Of a stretch of DNA of 64,000 bases, positions 27,264-35,357 are shown in pieces. The position numbers were made by a program, and so were the translations under genes. This DNA is from Chondromyces crocatus (lineage in GTDB: Bacteria > Myxococcota_A > Polyangia > Polyangiales > Polyangiaceae). The notes under the pieces were generated by a model. The model did not search any database. It was given only the letters and a program-made list of their open reading frames with translations, and was not told where the DNA came from. The first letter of the stretch is position 1, and every line of letters starts with the position of its first letter. The DNA lies in the NCBI RefSeq assembly GCF_001189295.1, contig NZ_CP012159.1, positions 11,241,856-11,305,855 of the forward strand. The letters are read 5' to 3'.

Positions 27264-28106
27264 ATGCGTACGGCCCTTCTTTTCTTTGCATGCTTGCTCG
27301 GCCTGACGGGTTGCGCCCCCGCGCTCTCCACCTTCCAGCCGGCGCACGTGGCCAGAAAGGGACACGTGCAGATCCAGGCCGGCACGGACGTCTCCCTCCC
27401 CACGGGCGGGGTGGCGAGCCTGGTGAATGCCGCAGAGACCCTCGCGACCATCGCCGAACGCCGTGAACTCGGGGACGCGGAGAAGCAGACACTGTTCGAC
27501 GCCGGCGCGACGCTCGCGGTGAACGCGCCCTCCCCGGTCCCGCACATCGGCATCGCCTACACGGTGCTCGACGGGTTCGAGATCTCGGCGCGGTACTCGG
27601 GCGCGCTGCGGCTCGGCCTGCGCTACCAGTTCCTCGAGAAGGCCAGGCACGGCCTCGACATGAGCGTCGGCCTGGGCGGCGCGCGCTACACCCTCGCGTT
27701 CCCCGTCGGCAACGTGCTCGACATCCTGGAGCTGGAGGACTTCCAGCGCTGGCAGTTCGACATCCCCCTGCTGCTCGGCACCTCCGGGAGCTGGTACCGC
27801 CTCTGGGGCGGCCCCAAGGCGATGTTCACCACCTTCGGCACGAAGCTCGTGCTCACCGTCCCCGAGACCTCGGGCTCGTCCACCGCGCAGCGCTCCGAGC
27901 TGGCCTCGTTCGACGGGACCGCCTTCTACGTGGGAGGCCAGGCGGGCGCCGCGATCGGGTACAAGTACGTCTTCGTGGGCTTCGAACTCTCGATGGCCTA
28001 CCTCGCGGCCTCCACGCAGATGCAGCTCCTCGGTCAGCGGGCCTATGGCGTGAATCTCGACAGCCTCGTCGTCGCGCCGGGCATCGCCCTGATGACCGAG
28101 TTCTGA
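27264..28106 (+). CDS. Outer-membrane beta-barrel-like lipoprotein
   Basis: This 280-residue protein begins with a lipoprotein signal (MRTALLFFACLLGLTGCAPA). The body alternates polar and hydrophobic residues in strands (ISARYSGALRLGLRYQFL, DMSVGLGGARYTLAF, AFYVGGQAGAAIGYKYVFVGFELSMAYL) and ends in an aromatic residue (MTEF), as outer-membrane barrels do. The start codon at 27264 fits the signal; the frame is open upstream inside the PDZ gene but without coding character. A combined lipid anchor and barrel is uncommon but is seen in delta-proteobacteria. Confidence 0.75.
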   Translation: MRTALLFFACLLGLTGCAPALSTFQPAHVARKGHVQIQAGTDVSLPTGGVASLVNAAETLATIAERRELGDAEKQTLFDAGATLAVNAPSPVPHIGIAYTVLDGFEISARYSGALRLGLRYQFLEKARHGLDMSVGLGGARYTLAFPVGNVLDILELEDFQRWQFDIPLLLGTSGSWYRLWGGPKAMFTTFGTKLVLTVPETSGSSTAQRSELASFDGTAFYVGGQAGAAIGYKYVFVGFELSMAYLAASTQMQLLGQRAYGVNLDSLVVAPGIALMTEF

Positions 28107-28121
28107 GCACGCCGGCCCTTC

Positions 28122-29330
28122 ATGTCGCCAACGTCGCTCGCACGCGCCCTCGGGGTGCTGATTCCCACCCTCGACATCGTCGTGGGCCGCGTCGAGAGCG
28201 ACGTGCCCCCCGCCTGGTGCGAAGCGCGCGGGTTCACCGAGTTCCTCCTGTCCCTCGGCGACGCCGACCTCGCCCGGTGCGAGGTCGAAGGACTCGCGGC
28301 CTGCATCCCCACGCTCCCGGATGCGCCACCTCGGCTCGTCGACCTCGCCCGCGAGACCGCCGCCGCGATCCAGGTCCCGCCCCTCGACGTCACCACGTCG
28401 CACGCGCCCCTCCAGCACCAGCGCTCGGTGCAGGAGCGCAAGCTCCGCCAGGTCGAGGCGCTGCTCGGCGCGGTGGCCCCCCTCGCCGCACGCGCCCAGC
28501 GCATCGTCGACGTGGGCGCAGGCCGGGGCCACTTCACCCGCCTCGCATCCGAACGCTTCGACGTCGACGCCGTCGGCCTGGAGCGCGACGCCGAGCGCGT
28601 GACCACCGCCGCCTGGCTCGGGCGCGGCACCCGCGCGACCTTCGTCGCCTTCGACGCCTTCCAGGAGACGCTCGCCTTCGCGCGCGACGACCTCGCCGTC
28701 GGCCTGCACGCTTGCGGCGAACTCGGCGATCGCTTGGTCTCGGCAGCGGGCGCCGCCCCCTGCGACATGGTCCTCGTCTCCTGCTGCCTCCAGAAGATCG
28801 GCCATCCGGCGCGCGCGCCCCTCTCGCAGCAGGCCCGCGAAGCCGGCCTCTGGCTCCCGCGCGAAGCGCTGGGCCTGGCCAACCTCACCCCGAGGGCCAT
28901 GGGCGTGGAGGCGAGCCTCGACGCCATGCTCGCCATGCGCGAGCGCCGCCACGCGCTGCTCCGCCTGCTCCGCGCCCGCGGCCTCTCGGTGCAGGTGGGC
29001 GAGGAGATGCGCGGCATCAACCGCCGCCGCGCGCGCGACGAGCTTTCCGACCTCGCCACGCGCGCCCTCGCCCTGCGCGGTCTCCCGCCGCCCACCGCCG
29101 CCGAGGTCGAGGAACACGAGGCCGCCGCACGCATCGAACACGCCCGCATGCGCCGGCTGTCGCTACCCCGCACGATGCTGTCCCGGCTCGTCGAGGTCAC
29201 CGTCGTCCTCGACCGGGCCGCCGCGCTCACGGAAGGCGGCCACGACGTCCAGGTGGCGACGGCGTTCGACGACGACGTCACCCCGCGGAACCTGGTCCTC
29301 CTCGCCCGCGCCCCACGCCCCGCGCCCTGA
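28122..29330 (+). CDS. METTL25-like SAM-dependent methyltransferase
   Basis: This 402-residue protein carries a class I methyltransferase domain. HQRSVQERKLRQVEALL precedes the SAM loop IVDVGAGRGHFTRLAS (about residue 128), followed by VDAVGLERD (motif II), then VGLHACGELGDRL and VLVSCCLQKI. The ALHxCG and SCC words are characteristic of the METTL25/RRNAD1-like group; its relatives modify RNA or peptides. The substrate here is unknown. The C-terminal 150 residues are helical. It lies 15 bases after the outer-membrane-like gene, and its stop directly abuts the stop of the convergent gene at 29331. Confidence 0.82.
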   Translation: MSPTSLARALGVLIPTLDIVVGRVESDVPPAWCEARGFTEFLLSLGDADLARCEVEGLAACIPTLPDAPPRLVDLARETAAAIQVPPLDVTTSHAPLQHQRSVQERKLRQVEALLGAVAPLAARAQRIVDVGAGRGHFTRLASERFDVDAVGLERDAERVTTAAWLGRGTRATFVAFDAFQETLAFARDDLAVGLHACGELGDRLVSAAGAAPCDMVLVSCCLQKIGHPARAPLSQQAREAGLWLPREALGLANLTPRAMGVEASLDAMLAMRERRHALLRLLRARGLSVQVGEEMRGINRRRARDELSDLATRALALRGLPPPTAAEVEEHEAAARIEHARMRRLSLPRTMLSRLVEVTVVLDRAAALTEGGHDVQVATAFDDDVTPRNLVLLARAPRPAP

Positions 29331-31163
29331 TCACATCCCGATCGCCTGCGCGTAGTCGATGGCCGGCAACGTCACCGACGCCCCGACCGCTGGCGGAACG
29401 AAGCCCACGAACTGCGTCCCCTCCCAGATCAACCAGACCAGCGAGGGATCCTCGAGCGACCGGTCGAAGGTGAAGTCGACGCGGCGCGGGCGAACCTGAT
29501 CCTCCATGAGGGACGTCACCTCGGCCACCATGCCGGGCACCTGCACCCGCTCGCCCACGTGAAACGGCCGCTTCGGACTCCGGAAGAGGAGGCTCGTCCA
29601 GTCGTGGAGCAGCCCCTCGGAGAGGGTGAGGGTGAGCGTGCGCTCGTCGGGTCGCGCCACCTCCAGGCGCCCCGCGACGGCCACGGCGAGCAGCCTGGAG
29701 GCGCCGGGCATCCGGAGCTGCTCCTTCTGCGCCCCGCGCGCTGCCATCGCATAGTGGCCCACCAGCGTGTCGGGCGCGTTCACCACGACCACCGTCCTGT
29801 CGGGCCGGAAGACGTCTTCGGGCAAGCTCGCCGCAGCGCGCTCGATCTCGCCGCGCATGACCTTCGCCGTCGCCACGATGCGCAGCGGCAAGAACGGCAC
29901 GGCGATCACCAGGTGCAGCAGCACGAAGACCGCGACCGCGCCGCGCACGATCCCCCGCCCCGCACGGCCCAGGTGCGCGCGCGAGGCCGTCAGGAACGAG
30001 GCGATGAGACCGAACGCGCCCAGCCCAGGAAACAGAAGGAGCCGGTCGGCAGGCCACGTCGCGCACGCCGGCACGAGCGAGAGGAGCATGCCCACCGCCC
30101 AGAACGCCGCCATCCTGTCGTGTCGCAGCCCGAGCACCAGCGCCAGGCCCACCACCGCCACGATGGGCAGCGTGACGAGCGGCATCCAGGCTTGCGCGCT
30201 CGGCAGCGTCCCTCCCCAGACCTCCGCGGGCGGCACGGCGAGCTGCGCCGCGAGCAACGCAGGTCCGCGCGTCGCCAGCGCATGAAGAAACGCGAGGGGC
30301 TCGCCCGTCGGATCGACGTAGAACCCGGCCCCCGCGACCCCGTACCCCAGGGCGCGGTACGTGACGGCCCACGCGAGGGCGACGACCCCACAAGGCGCGA
30401 GCCCCACGAGACGAGCGCGGAGCGGCGCGCGATCGACGAAGGCGGCATGGGCGACGAGGTAGGCCAGCGTGGAGGTCCCCCCTTCGCCCGCCAGCAAGGA
30501 CACGGCGAAGCCGGCTGGCGCGAGCCACACCCCCGGCTTCCAGTCGTCGCGTCGAGCACGATCGTGCAGCGCGAGCGCGAGGAAGCCGAAGAGCGCCGAG
30601 AGCAGGGCATGCCGGTTGGCGATCCAGGCGACGACCATCGCGTGCGCGTCGTCCACCGCGAACAGGAGCGTCGCGAGCCCCGCAGCAGCCACCGCGCCGA
30701 AGAAGCGGCGGTAGACGAGCCCCGCGACGAGCGCGACGAGCCCGTACAAGAGGACGCTCTCGGCGTGCATCCAGACATAGGCCCCGGGAGCGCTCCGGTA
30801 GTCGAGCGCGTGCCACAGCGCAGCGAGGGGCCGCAAGAACGCCAGCCGGAAGGTGGGACTCGTCCACCACGGCCACATCCCTCGGTCCATGCGGTCGCGA
30901 AGGGCGGCGGCGTCGGCGTCCTGGAACCGGAAGAGATCCCAGTCGGGCCGCGTGGCCTCTTCCCCGGCGGGTGGATGAAAGAAGTGATGGTTGGCGTGGT
31001 CGTCCATCATCGGCCCCGCCGTCAGCGCCGGGAGCGTGAGAACGAGAGCGACGAGGGCAGCGAGGAGGGGGAAACGAGGCGACGAGAGGAGGCGGCCGGC
31101 GCGATCGAGCACGGGGCGTTCCTTAGGGGAGGGAGGACGAGGTGACCATGGAAGGGACGCCAT
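29331..31163 (-). CDS. Polytopic membrane protein, GT-C-like
   Basis: The 610-residue product has about ten hydrophobic helices, with an acidic loop after the first (TAGPMMDDHANHHFFHP; the DD pair is the usual metal/donor site of GT-C glycosyltransferases). The C-terminal 200 residues form a soluble beta-rich periplasmic domain (RTVVVVNAPDTLVGHY, FHVGERVQVPGMVAEV, VDFTFDRSLEDPSLVWLIW). This fits a lipid-linked-sugar glycosyltransferase, but no specific family is claimed. The start is uncertain: ATG 31163 has GAGGGAGG directly before it, and GTG 31112 has AAGGA at good spacing. Confidence 0.72.
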   Translation of the reverse strand: MASLPWSPRPPSPKERPVLDRAGRLLSSPRFPLLAALVALVLTLPALTAGPMMDDHANHHFFHPPAGEEATRPDWDLFRFQDADAAALRDRMDRGMWPWWTSPTFRLAFLRPLAALWHALDYRSAPGAYVWMHAESVLLYGLVALVAGLVYRRFFGAVAAAGLATLLFAVDDAHAMVVAWIANRHALLSALFGFLALALHDRARRDDWKPGVWLAPAGFAVSLLAGEGGTSTLAYLVAHAAFVDRAPLRARLVGLAPCGVVALAWAVTYRALGYGVAGAGFYVDPTGEPLAFLHALATRGPALLAAQLAVPPAEVWGGTLPSAQAWMPLVTLPIVAVVGLALVLGLRHDRMAAFWAVGMLLSLVPACATWPADRLLLFPGLGAFGLIASFLTASRAHLGRAGRGIVRGAVAVFVLLHLVIAVPFLPLRIVATAKVMRGEIERAAASLPEDVFRPDRTVVVVNAPDTLVGHYAMAARGAQKEQLRMPGASRLLAVAVAGRLEVARPDERTLTLTLSEGLLHDWTSLLFRSPKRPFHVGERVQVPGMVAEVTSLMEDQVRPRRVDFTFDRSLEDPSLVWLIWEGTQFVGFVPPAVGASVTLPAIDYAQAIGM

Positions 31164-31271
31164 CCTCCCTCGGGGGGTCCAGGAGAGAACACGCTTTCCT
31201 CCTCACGATGGTCAGGACGCCGGTCCTGGGGCGTTCATCGCTCACGGCGGGTGGGTCCAGGTCACCGGCGG

Positions 31272-31519
31272 CACGCGTCCGAACCTCCCGGAGGTTCCCC
31301 GGCACGCGTCCGAACCTCCCGGAGGTTCCCCGGCACGCGTCTGAACCTCCCAGAGGTTCCCCGACACGCGTCTGAACCTCCCAGAGGTTCCCCGACACGC
31401 GTCTGAACCTCCCAGAGGTTCCCCGGCACGCGTCTGAACCTCCCAGAGGTTCCCCGACACGCGTCTGAACCTCCCAGAGGTTCCCCGACACGCGTCTGAA
31501 CCTCCCAGAGGTTCCCCGA
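31272..31519. repeat. 31-bp tandem repeat array, 8 units, with internal palindrome
   Basis: Eight direct units start at 31272, 31303, 31334, 31365, 31396, 31427, 31458 and 31489. Each holds AACCTCCCAGAGGTT (arms AACCTC and GAGGTT; in the first two units CCCGG, giving 7-bp arms) and the palindrome ACGCGT. There are no spacers, so it is not a CRISPR array. It is followed by about two units of a related type, listed separately. Confidence 0.92.
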
Positions 31520-31578
31520 CAACGCGTTCGGTGGGTCCAGAGGTTCCCCGACAACGCGTTCGGTGGGTCCAGGTCACC
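31520..31578. repeat. Second repeat type, two units
   Basis: Two units beginning CAACGCGTTCGGTGGGTCCAG, at 31520 and 31552, follow the 31-bp array. The first carries an AGAGGTTCCCCGA tail from the preceding repeat, and the second runs into the right copy of GGTGGGTCCAGGTCACC. This looks like a fused or decayed array end. Confidence 0.75.
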
Positions 31579-31802
31579 ATCCTCACATTTTCTTTCCACC
31601 TTCGACGGATTCTCTCTCCTCGGGTCGCCCCCCGCTTCCTGTCCACCCGACGCCGCCGGTCGAGCGACATGCCCCAGCGGCGCCCCGGGACGGACGAAGC
31701 GCGGCTCACCTGCGGCCCAACGAGACGCCCCGACGTGCGACCCCGAACGACGCGCCAGCGAGGGCGAGGGCGTGACCCCCAGATCCCCTCGTCCTTCCCC
31801 GG

Positions 31803-32531
31803 CTATCCTTCGAGCAGCACACGCTCCACCGCGCGCAGATCGTCTGGCGTATCGATCTCCGTGCAGAAAGCGTCACCCACGTCCACGGGCCAGAAGGCCT
31901 GCCCCCGGTCGATGAGCGCTTGAAAGGACGACTCGTACCACTCGTGCACGAGCCCTTGCCCGATCACGCGCTCGTGCAGCACCCGGAACAGCGCCGCCGA
32001 GGTGGGCGCCGACAGGCGCGCGATGCCGATCGCTTCCCCGGCGGCCTCGCGCGGATCGAGCGGCTTGCCCAGCGCCTGCACGCGACCGCACGGCGCCAGC
32101 ACCACCTTCATCTCCTCCGCCCCCAGATCCGCCGCCCGCCGCAGCGCCAGCACATCGTCGTGAGGGCTCTCGAGGACCCGGGTCATCACCGCCGCGTCGA
32201 ACACCAGGTCGCCGTCCAGCAGCACGAACGCTCGCCCCTCCACCTCGGCGCGGGCGCGCAGCAACGACGCGGCGTTGTTCGTGCGCTCGTACGCCTCGTT
32301 CACCACGCAGGTCACACCGAGCTGCGGGAACCAGGCGTCCATCGCCTCGCGGATCCTGTCGTGCAGGAAGCCGGTGATGAGCACCACGTCGACCACCCCG
32401 GCGTCGATCAACCGCGCGACGCTCCGCCGCAGGATGGGAACGCCAGCGACCGGAAGCAGGCACTTGGGGAGCGCATCCGTCAGCGGACGAAGTCGCGTCG
32501 AGGTGCCCGCGGCGAGGATCACGGCTTTCAC
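31803..32531 (-). CDS. Sugar-phosphate/choline-type nucleotidyltransferase
   Basis: The product (about 242 residues from the GTG at 32531) starts VKAVILAAGTSTRLRPLTDALPKCLLPVAGVPI, shown here in the usual nucleotidyltransferase form: a glycine-rich nucleotide loop followed by PK(C/P)LLPV. VLLDGDLVFD near residue 100 is the metal-binding segment. Enzymes of this fold make NDP-sugars or CDP-choline; the specificity is unknown. An ATG six codons upstream (32549) is an alternative, but neither start has a Shine-Dalgarno sequence, and a -10-like TATAAC sits just before the GTG, suggesting a leaderless transcript. Confidence 0.84.
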   Translation of the reverse strand: MKAVILAAGTSTRLRPLTDALPKCLLPVAGVPILRRSVARLIDAGVVDVVLITGFLHDRIREAMDAWFPQLGVTCVVNEAYERTNNAASLLRARAEVEGRAFVLLDGDLVFDAAVMTRVLESPHDDVLALRRAADLGAEEMKVVLAPCGRVQALGKPLDPREAAGEAIGIARLSAPTSAALFRVLHERVIGQGLVHEWYESSFQALIDRGQAFWPVDVGDAFCTEIDTPDDLRAVERVLLEG

Positions 32532-32537
32532 GCGGGC

Positions 32538-32565
32538 GTTATAGAACATGCCGGGCGCCGGTCGA
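32538..32565 (-). promoter_or_regulatory. Putative promoter of a leaderless mRNA
   Basis: On the minus strand, TCGACC (32565-32560) and TATAAC (32543-32538) are separated by 16 bases, each matching four or more positions of the sigma70 consensus. The -10 ends six bases before the GTG at 32531, so transcription would start at or near the start codon, in keeping with the missing ribosome binding site. Confidence 0.4.
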
Positions 32566-32611
32566 CGAGCGGCTTGCCGCCGCGGCGCTGGTGCTCTAAC
32601 CCGCAGCGTCC

Positions 32612-33796
32612 ATGGACCTTTCGTTCAGCCCCGAGCACCTCGCGTTTCGCGAGGAGGTCCGCACCTTCATCGCCTCGGCGATGCCGCCGCACCTCAAGGA
32701 GAAGGCGGCCGCGGACAGCCACTTCGAGCACGACGAGGTGATGGAGTGGCACAAGATCCTGCACCAGAAGGGGTGGGTCGCGCCCCACTGGCCCACCGAG
32801 GTCGGCGGCGCCCCCCTCGACGTGACCAGCCGCTTCATCCTGACCGAGGAGCTGGAGCTGGCCGGCGCGCCCGGGCTCTCGCCCTTCGGCCTGGTGATGG
32901 TCGGGCCGCTGCTCATCCAGTTCGGCACGCCGGAGCAGAAGAAGCGGTTCCTGCCGAAGATCCTCTCCGGTGAAGAGGTGTGGTGCCAGGGCTACTCCGA
33001 GCCGAACGCCGGCAGCGATCTCGCGTCGCTGAAGACGCGCGCGGAGGACGACGGCAAGGGCAACTTCATCGTCACCGGCCAGAAGACGTGGACGACGTAC
33101 GCGCAGTACGCGGACTGGATCTTCTGCCTGGTGCGCACCGACGGGAGCGCCAAGAAGCAGGCGGGGATCAGCTTCCTGCTCATCGACCTCAAGACCCCGG
33201 GCGTGACGGTGAAGCCGTTCTTGACCTCGGGCGGGACGCCGGCGTTCAGCGAGACCTTCTTCGAGGGCGCCGTGGTGCCGAAGGAGAACCTGGTCGGCCC
33301 CCTGAACGGCGGCTGGACGCTGGCCAAGGCGCTGCTCGGGCACGAGCGTACGCTGATCGCGGCCGTGGGCGCCTCGACGCGCGCCATCCGCAAGGTGAAG
33401 CGCATCGCGGCGCGCACCCAGAAGGATGGCCAGCCGCTGCTCGACGACCCGCTGTTCCGCGCGAAGATCGCGCGCCTCGAGATCAAGCTGCGCGGCCTCC
33501 AGATGGCGAACTACCGCGCCATCGCCGGGGCGCAGCTCGGCCGCGCGCCGGGGCCGGAGGCGTCGATCCTCAAGATCCGCGGCTCCGAGATCCAGCAGCA
33601 GGCCTATGAGCTCGCGATGGAGGCGATGGGCCTCGCGTCGCTGACCTGGTTCAACGAGCCGGGCGTGGTGCATCCGGAGGAGCAGTGGGTCCCGTCGCTC
33701 TTCAACTACCTGCGAGCGACGACGATCTACGGCGGCACCAACGAGATCCAGAAGAACATCATCGCCAAGCTCATCCTCGGTCTGCCCGAGCGATGA
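32612..33796 (+). CDS. Acyl-CoA dehydrogenase, likely catalytic subunit
   Basis: This 394-residue acyl-CoA dehydrogenase has FAD/substrate motifs in order: QGYSEPNAGSDLASL near residue 128, FIVTGQKTWTTYAQYADW, then GHERTLIAAVG near residue 243 and IYGGTNEIQKNIIAKLILGLP near residue 372. The usual catalytic Glu of YEGT is Gly here, but the alternative catalytic Glu position (LxHER, as in isovaleryl-CoA type enzymes) is present. This pattern, plus the adjacent second dehydrogenase gene, resembles the mycobacterial FadE26/FadE27-type heteromers. It probably acts in fatty-acid or sterol side-chain oxidation. The next gene begins 47 bases later on the same strand. Confidence 0.92.
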   Translation: MDLSFSPEHLAFREEVRTFIASAMPPHLKEKAAADSHFEHDEVMEWHKILHQKGWVAPHWPTEVGGAPLDVTSRFILTEELELAGAPGLSPFGLVMVGPLLIQFGTPEQKKRFLPKILSGEEVWCQGYSEPNAGSDLASLKTRAEDDGKGNFIVTGQKTWTTYAQYADWIFCLVRTDGSAKKQAGISFLLIDLKTPGVTVKPFLTSGGTPAFSETFFEGAVVPKENLVGPLNGGWTLAKALLGHERTLIAAVGASTRAIRKVKRIAARTQKDGQPLLDDPLFRAKIARLEIKLRGLQMANYRAIAGAQLGRAPGPEASILKIRGSEIQQQAYELAMEAMGLASLTWFNEPGVVHPEEQWVPSLFNYLRATTIYGGTNEIQKNIIAKLILGLPER

Positions 33797-33843
33797 ACGA
33801 CGGTTCGACCAGCATCGGTTCGACCAGTAGAGGAGCGTAGGGC

Positions 33844-34998
33844 ATGGACTTCGACCTCAGCGACGAGCAGCGGCAGCTCGTCGAGACCGTCCAGTCGTTC
33901 GTGAAGAAGCAGTCGCCTCTGTCGCGGCTGCGCGCCATGCGGGAGGATCCGATCGGCTGGTCCCGGGACACCTGGCGGCAGATGGGAGAGCTCGGGTGGC
34001 TGTCGATCTCGCTGCCCGAGGCCGTGGGTGGTCTCGGCGGGAGCTTCGTCGACGCGGCGTTGATCCTGGAGCAGCTCGGGGCGACGCTGGTTCCCGAGCC
34101 GATGATCCCGACGCTCGCGGCAGCGGCCGCCGTGGTGCGGGGCGGCTCGGAAGAGCAAGCGGCGCGGGTGCTCGGTCCGGCGCTCGCAGGGGAGGCGTCA
34201 CTCGCGCTGGCGATCGCCGAAGCGCAGAGCCGGTTCGACGTGACGGACGTGGGGACGCGCGCCGTCCGTTCGGGAAGCAGTTACAAGCTCACCGGCGAGA
34301 AGGTGTGGGTGCTGAACGGTCACGCGGCCGATCATCTCGTGGTGTCCGCCCGGACCGCCGGGGACCCGCGCGACGCGGCCGGGGTCTCGCTGTTCGTGGT
34401 GCCGCGGGATGCGGCAGGGCTCGCTGTGCGCTCGGTGAAGACCATGGACGGGCACCACGCGGCCTTCCTGCGGTTCGACGGCGTCGAGGTCGGCGAGGAG
34501 GACCGGCTGGGGCCGGAAGGTGGCGCGCGCGACGCGCTGTCCTACGCGGTCGATCTGGGCGCGGCGGCCGCCTGCGCCGAGGGGCTCGGCGTGATCACCA
34601 CGGCGCTGCACATGACCGCGGACTACCTGAAGACGCGCGAGCAGTTCGGGGTGAAGATCGGGTCGTTCCAGGCGCTGCAGCACCGGGCGGTGGACATGTT
34701 CGTCGAGGCGGAGCTGTGCCGCTCGATGATGATCCTGGCCGCGCTCAAGGTGGACGACGCGGACGAGACGGAGCGGAAGAGCGCCATCTCGGCGGCGAAG
34801 GTGCAGCTCGCGTGGGGCGGCAAGCAGGTCACGCAGCAGGCCATCCAGCTCCACGGCGGGATCGGGGTGACCGACGAGCACGACATCGCGCTCTACTTCA
34901 AGCGGATGCACGTGCTGAACACGGTGTTCGGTGACGAGGACACGCACCTCGCCCGCTTCGCACAGCTTCCCTCCTTCACGGCTGGCGTCCTCTCGTAG
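33844..34998 (+). CDS. Acyl-CoA dehydrogenase-like partner subunit
   Basis: This 384-residue acyl-CoA dehydrogenase-fold protein preserves FAD-side elements (YKLTGEKVWVLNG, TREQFGVKIGSFQALQHRAVDM, QQAIQLHGGIGVTDEHD). It lacks a Glu in both known base positions: the segment that would hold the ER pair reads YAVDLGAAAACAEG, and the YEGT position reads VFGDEDTH. It is probably the non-catalytic partner of the upstream dehydrogenase in a mixed tetramer. The ATG has AGAGGAG upstream. Between the genes lies a small direct repeat, GGTTCGACCAG (33801 and 33820 region). Confidence 0.9.
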   Translation: MDFDLSDEQRQLVETVQSFVKKQSPLSRLRAMREDPIGWSRDTWRQMGELGWLSISLPEAVGGLGGSFVDAALILEQLGATLVPEPMIPTLAAAAAVVRGGSEEQAARVLGPALAGEASLALAIAEAQSRFDVTDVGTRAVRSGSSYKLTGEKVWVLNGHAADHLVVSARTAGDPRDAAGVSLFVVPRDAAGLAVRSVKTMDGHHAAFLRFDGVEVGEEDRLGPEGGARDALSYAVDLGAAAACAEGLGVITTALHMTADYLKTREQFGVKIGSFQALQHRAVDMFVEAELCRSMMILAALKVDDADETERKSAISAAKVQLAWGGKQVTQQAIQLHGGIGVTDEHDIALYFKRMHVLNTVFGDEDTHLARFAQLPSFTAGVLS

Positions 34999-35357
34999 CG
35001 TCTGCCCCGCGCGGGGATCGTCGCCGACACGCAGCGCGCACTCTCCGCGCGAACGTCGTCGCGTCCTCTCCGCGCGAACCTCGTCGCGTCCTCTCCGCGC
35101 GAACGTCGTCGCGTCCTCTCCGCGCGAACGTCGTCGCGCAACGAACGCACGCCACCTCTCGGCACGTGATCACGGCGCAGTGCGGCACCCGCGGCCTGGG
35201 CGCATGTCTCGCCTTTTGTGCGACTTCATCTGACCGAGGTGACGAGACGAGTTGCGATGGGGAACGCATCGAAGCGACCCCAGCCAGGCTGCATGCCCTC
35301 CCGTGGGCGATGGATCGCTAGCCGAGGCCGGGGGGTGTCGGCTACCTTGGAGCGTTG
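34999..35357. other. Intergenic region with tandem repeats
   Basis: These 359 bases between the second dehydrogenase and the sigma54 activator hold the 25-bp repeats at 35041-35140 and otherwise no recognisable gene or promoter. Confidence 0.55.
35041..35140. repeat. 25-bp tandem repeat, 4 copies
   Basis: Four direct copies start at 35041, 35066, 35091 and 35116. The unit begins CTCTCCGCGCGAAC and contains GTCGTCGCG; copy 2 has one change (CCTCG for CGTCG). Partial homology continues before and after. It lies directly behind the acyl-CoA dehydrogenase operon. Confidence 0.88.

Larger units (their letters stand above)
31164..31802. other. 639-bp intergenic region with a tandem repeat array
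   Basis: The segment separates the GT-C-like gene and the nucleotidyltransferase gene, both on the minus strand. It contains two copies of GGTGGGTCCAGGTCACC (31250-31266 and 31562-31578) bracketing the 31-bp repeat array. No gene is supported: long frames exist on both strands only because the repeat lacks stop codons in any frame. Confidence 0.7.

Noticed and set aside
26820-29141. 773-codon open frame on the minus strand
   Set aside because: It is antisense to the PDZ-protein end, an outer-membrane-like gene and a methyltransferase gene.
29559-31145. 528-codon open frame on the plus strand
   Set aside because: It is antisense to the GT-C-like membrane protein gene; the product is highly charged and repetitive in the way antisense frames are.
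31272-31519. CRISPR array
   Set aside because: Units follow each other directly with no variable spacers and no cas genes are near.
31123-31709. Repeat-rich proteins on the minus strand across the 31-bp array
   Set aside because: 31 bp is not a multiple of three, so each unit shifts frame; several overlapping frames are open merely because the unit lacks stops.
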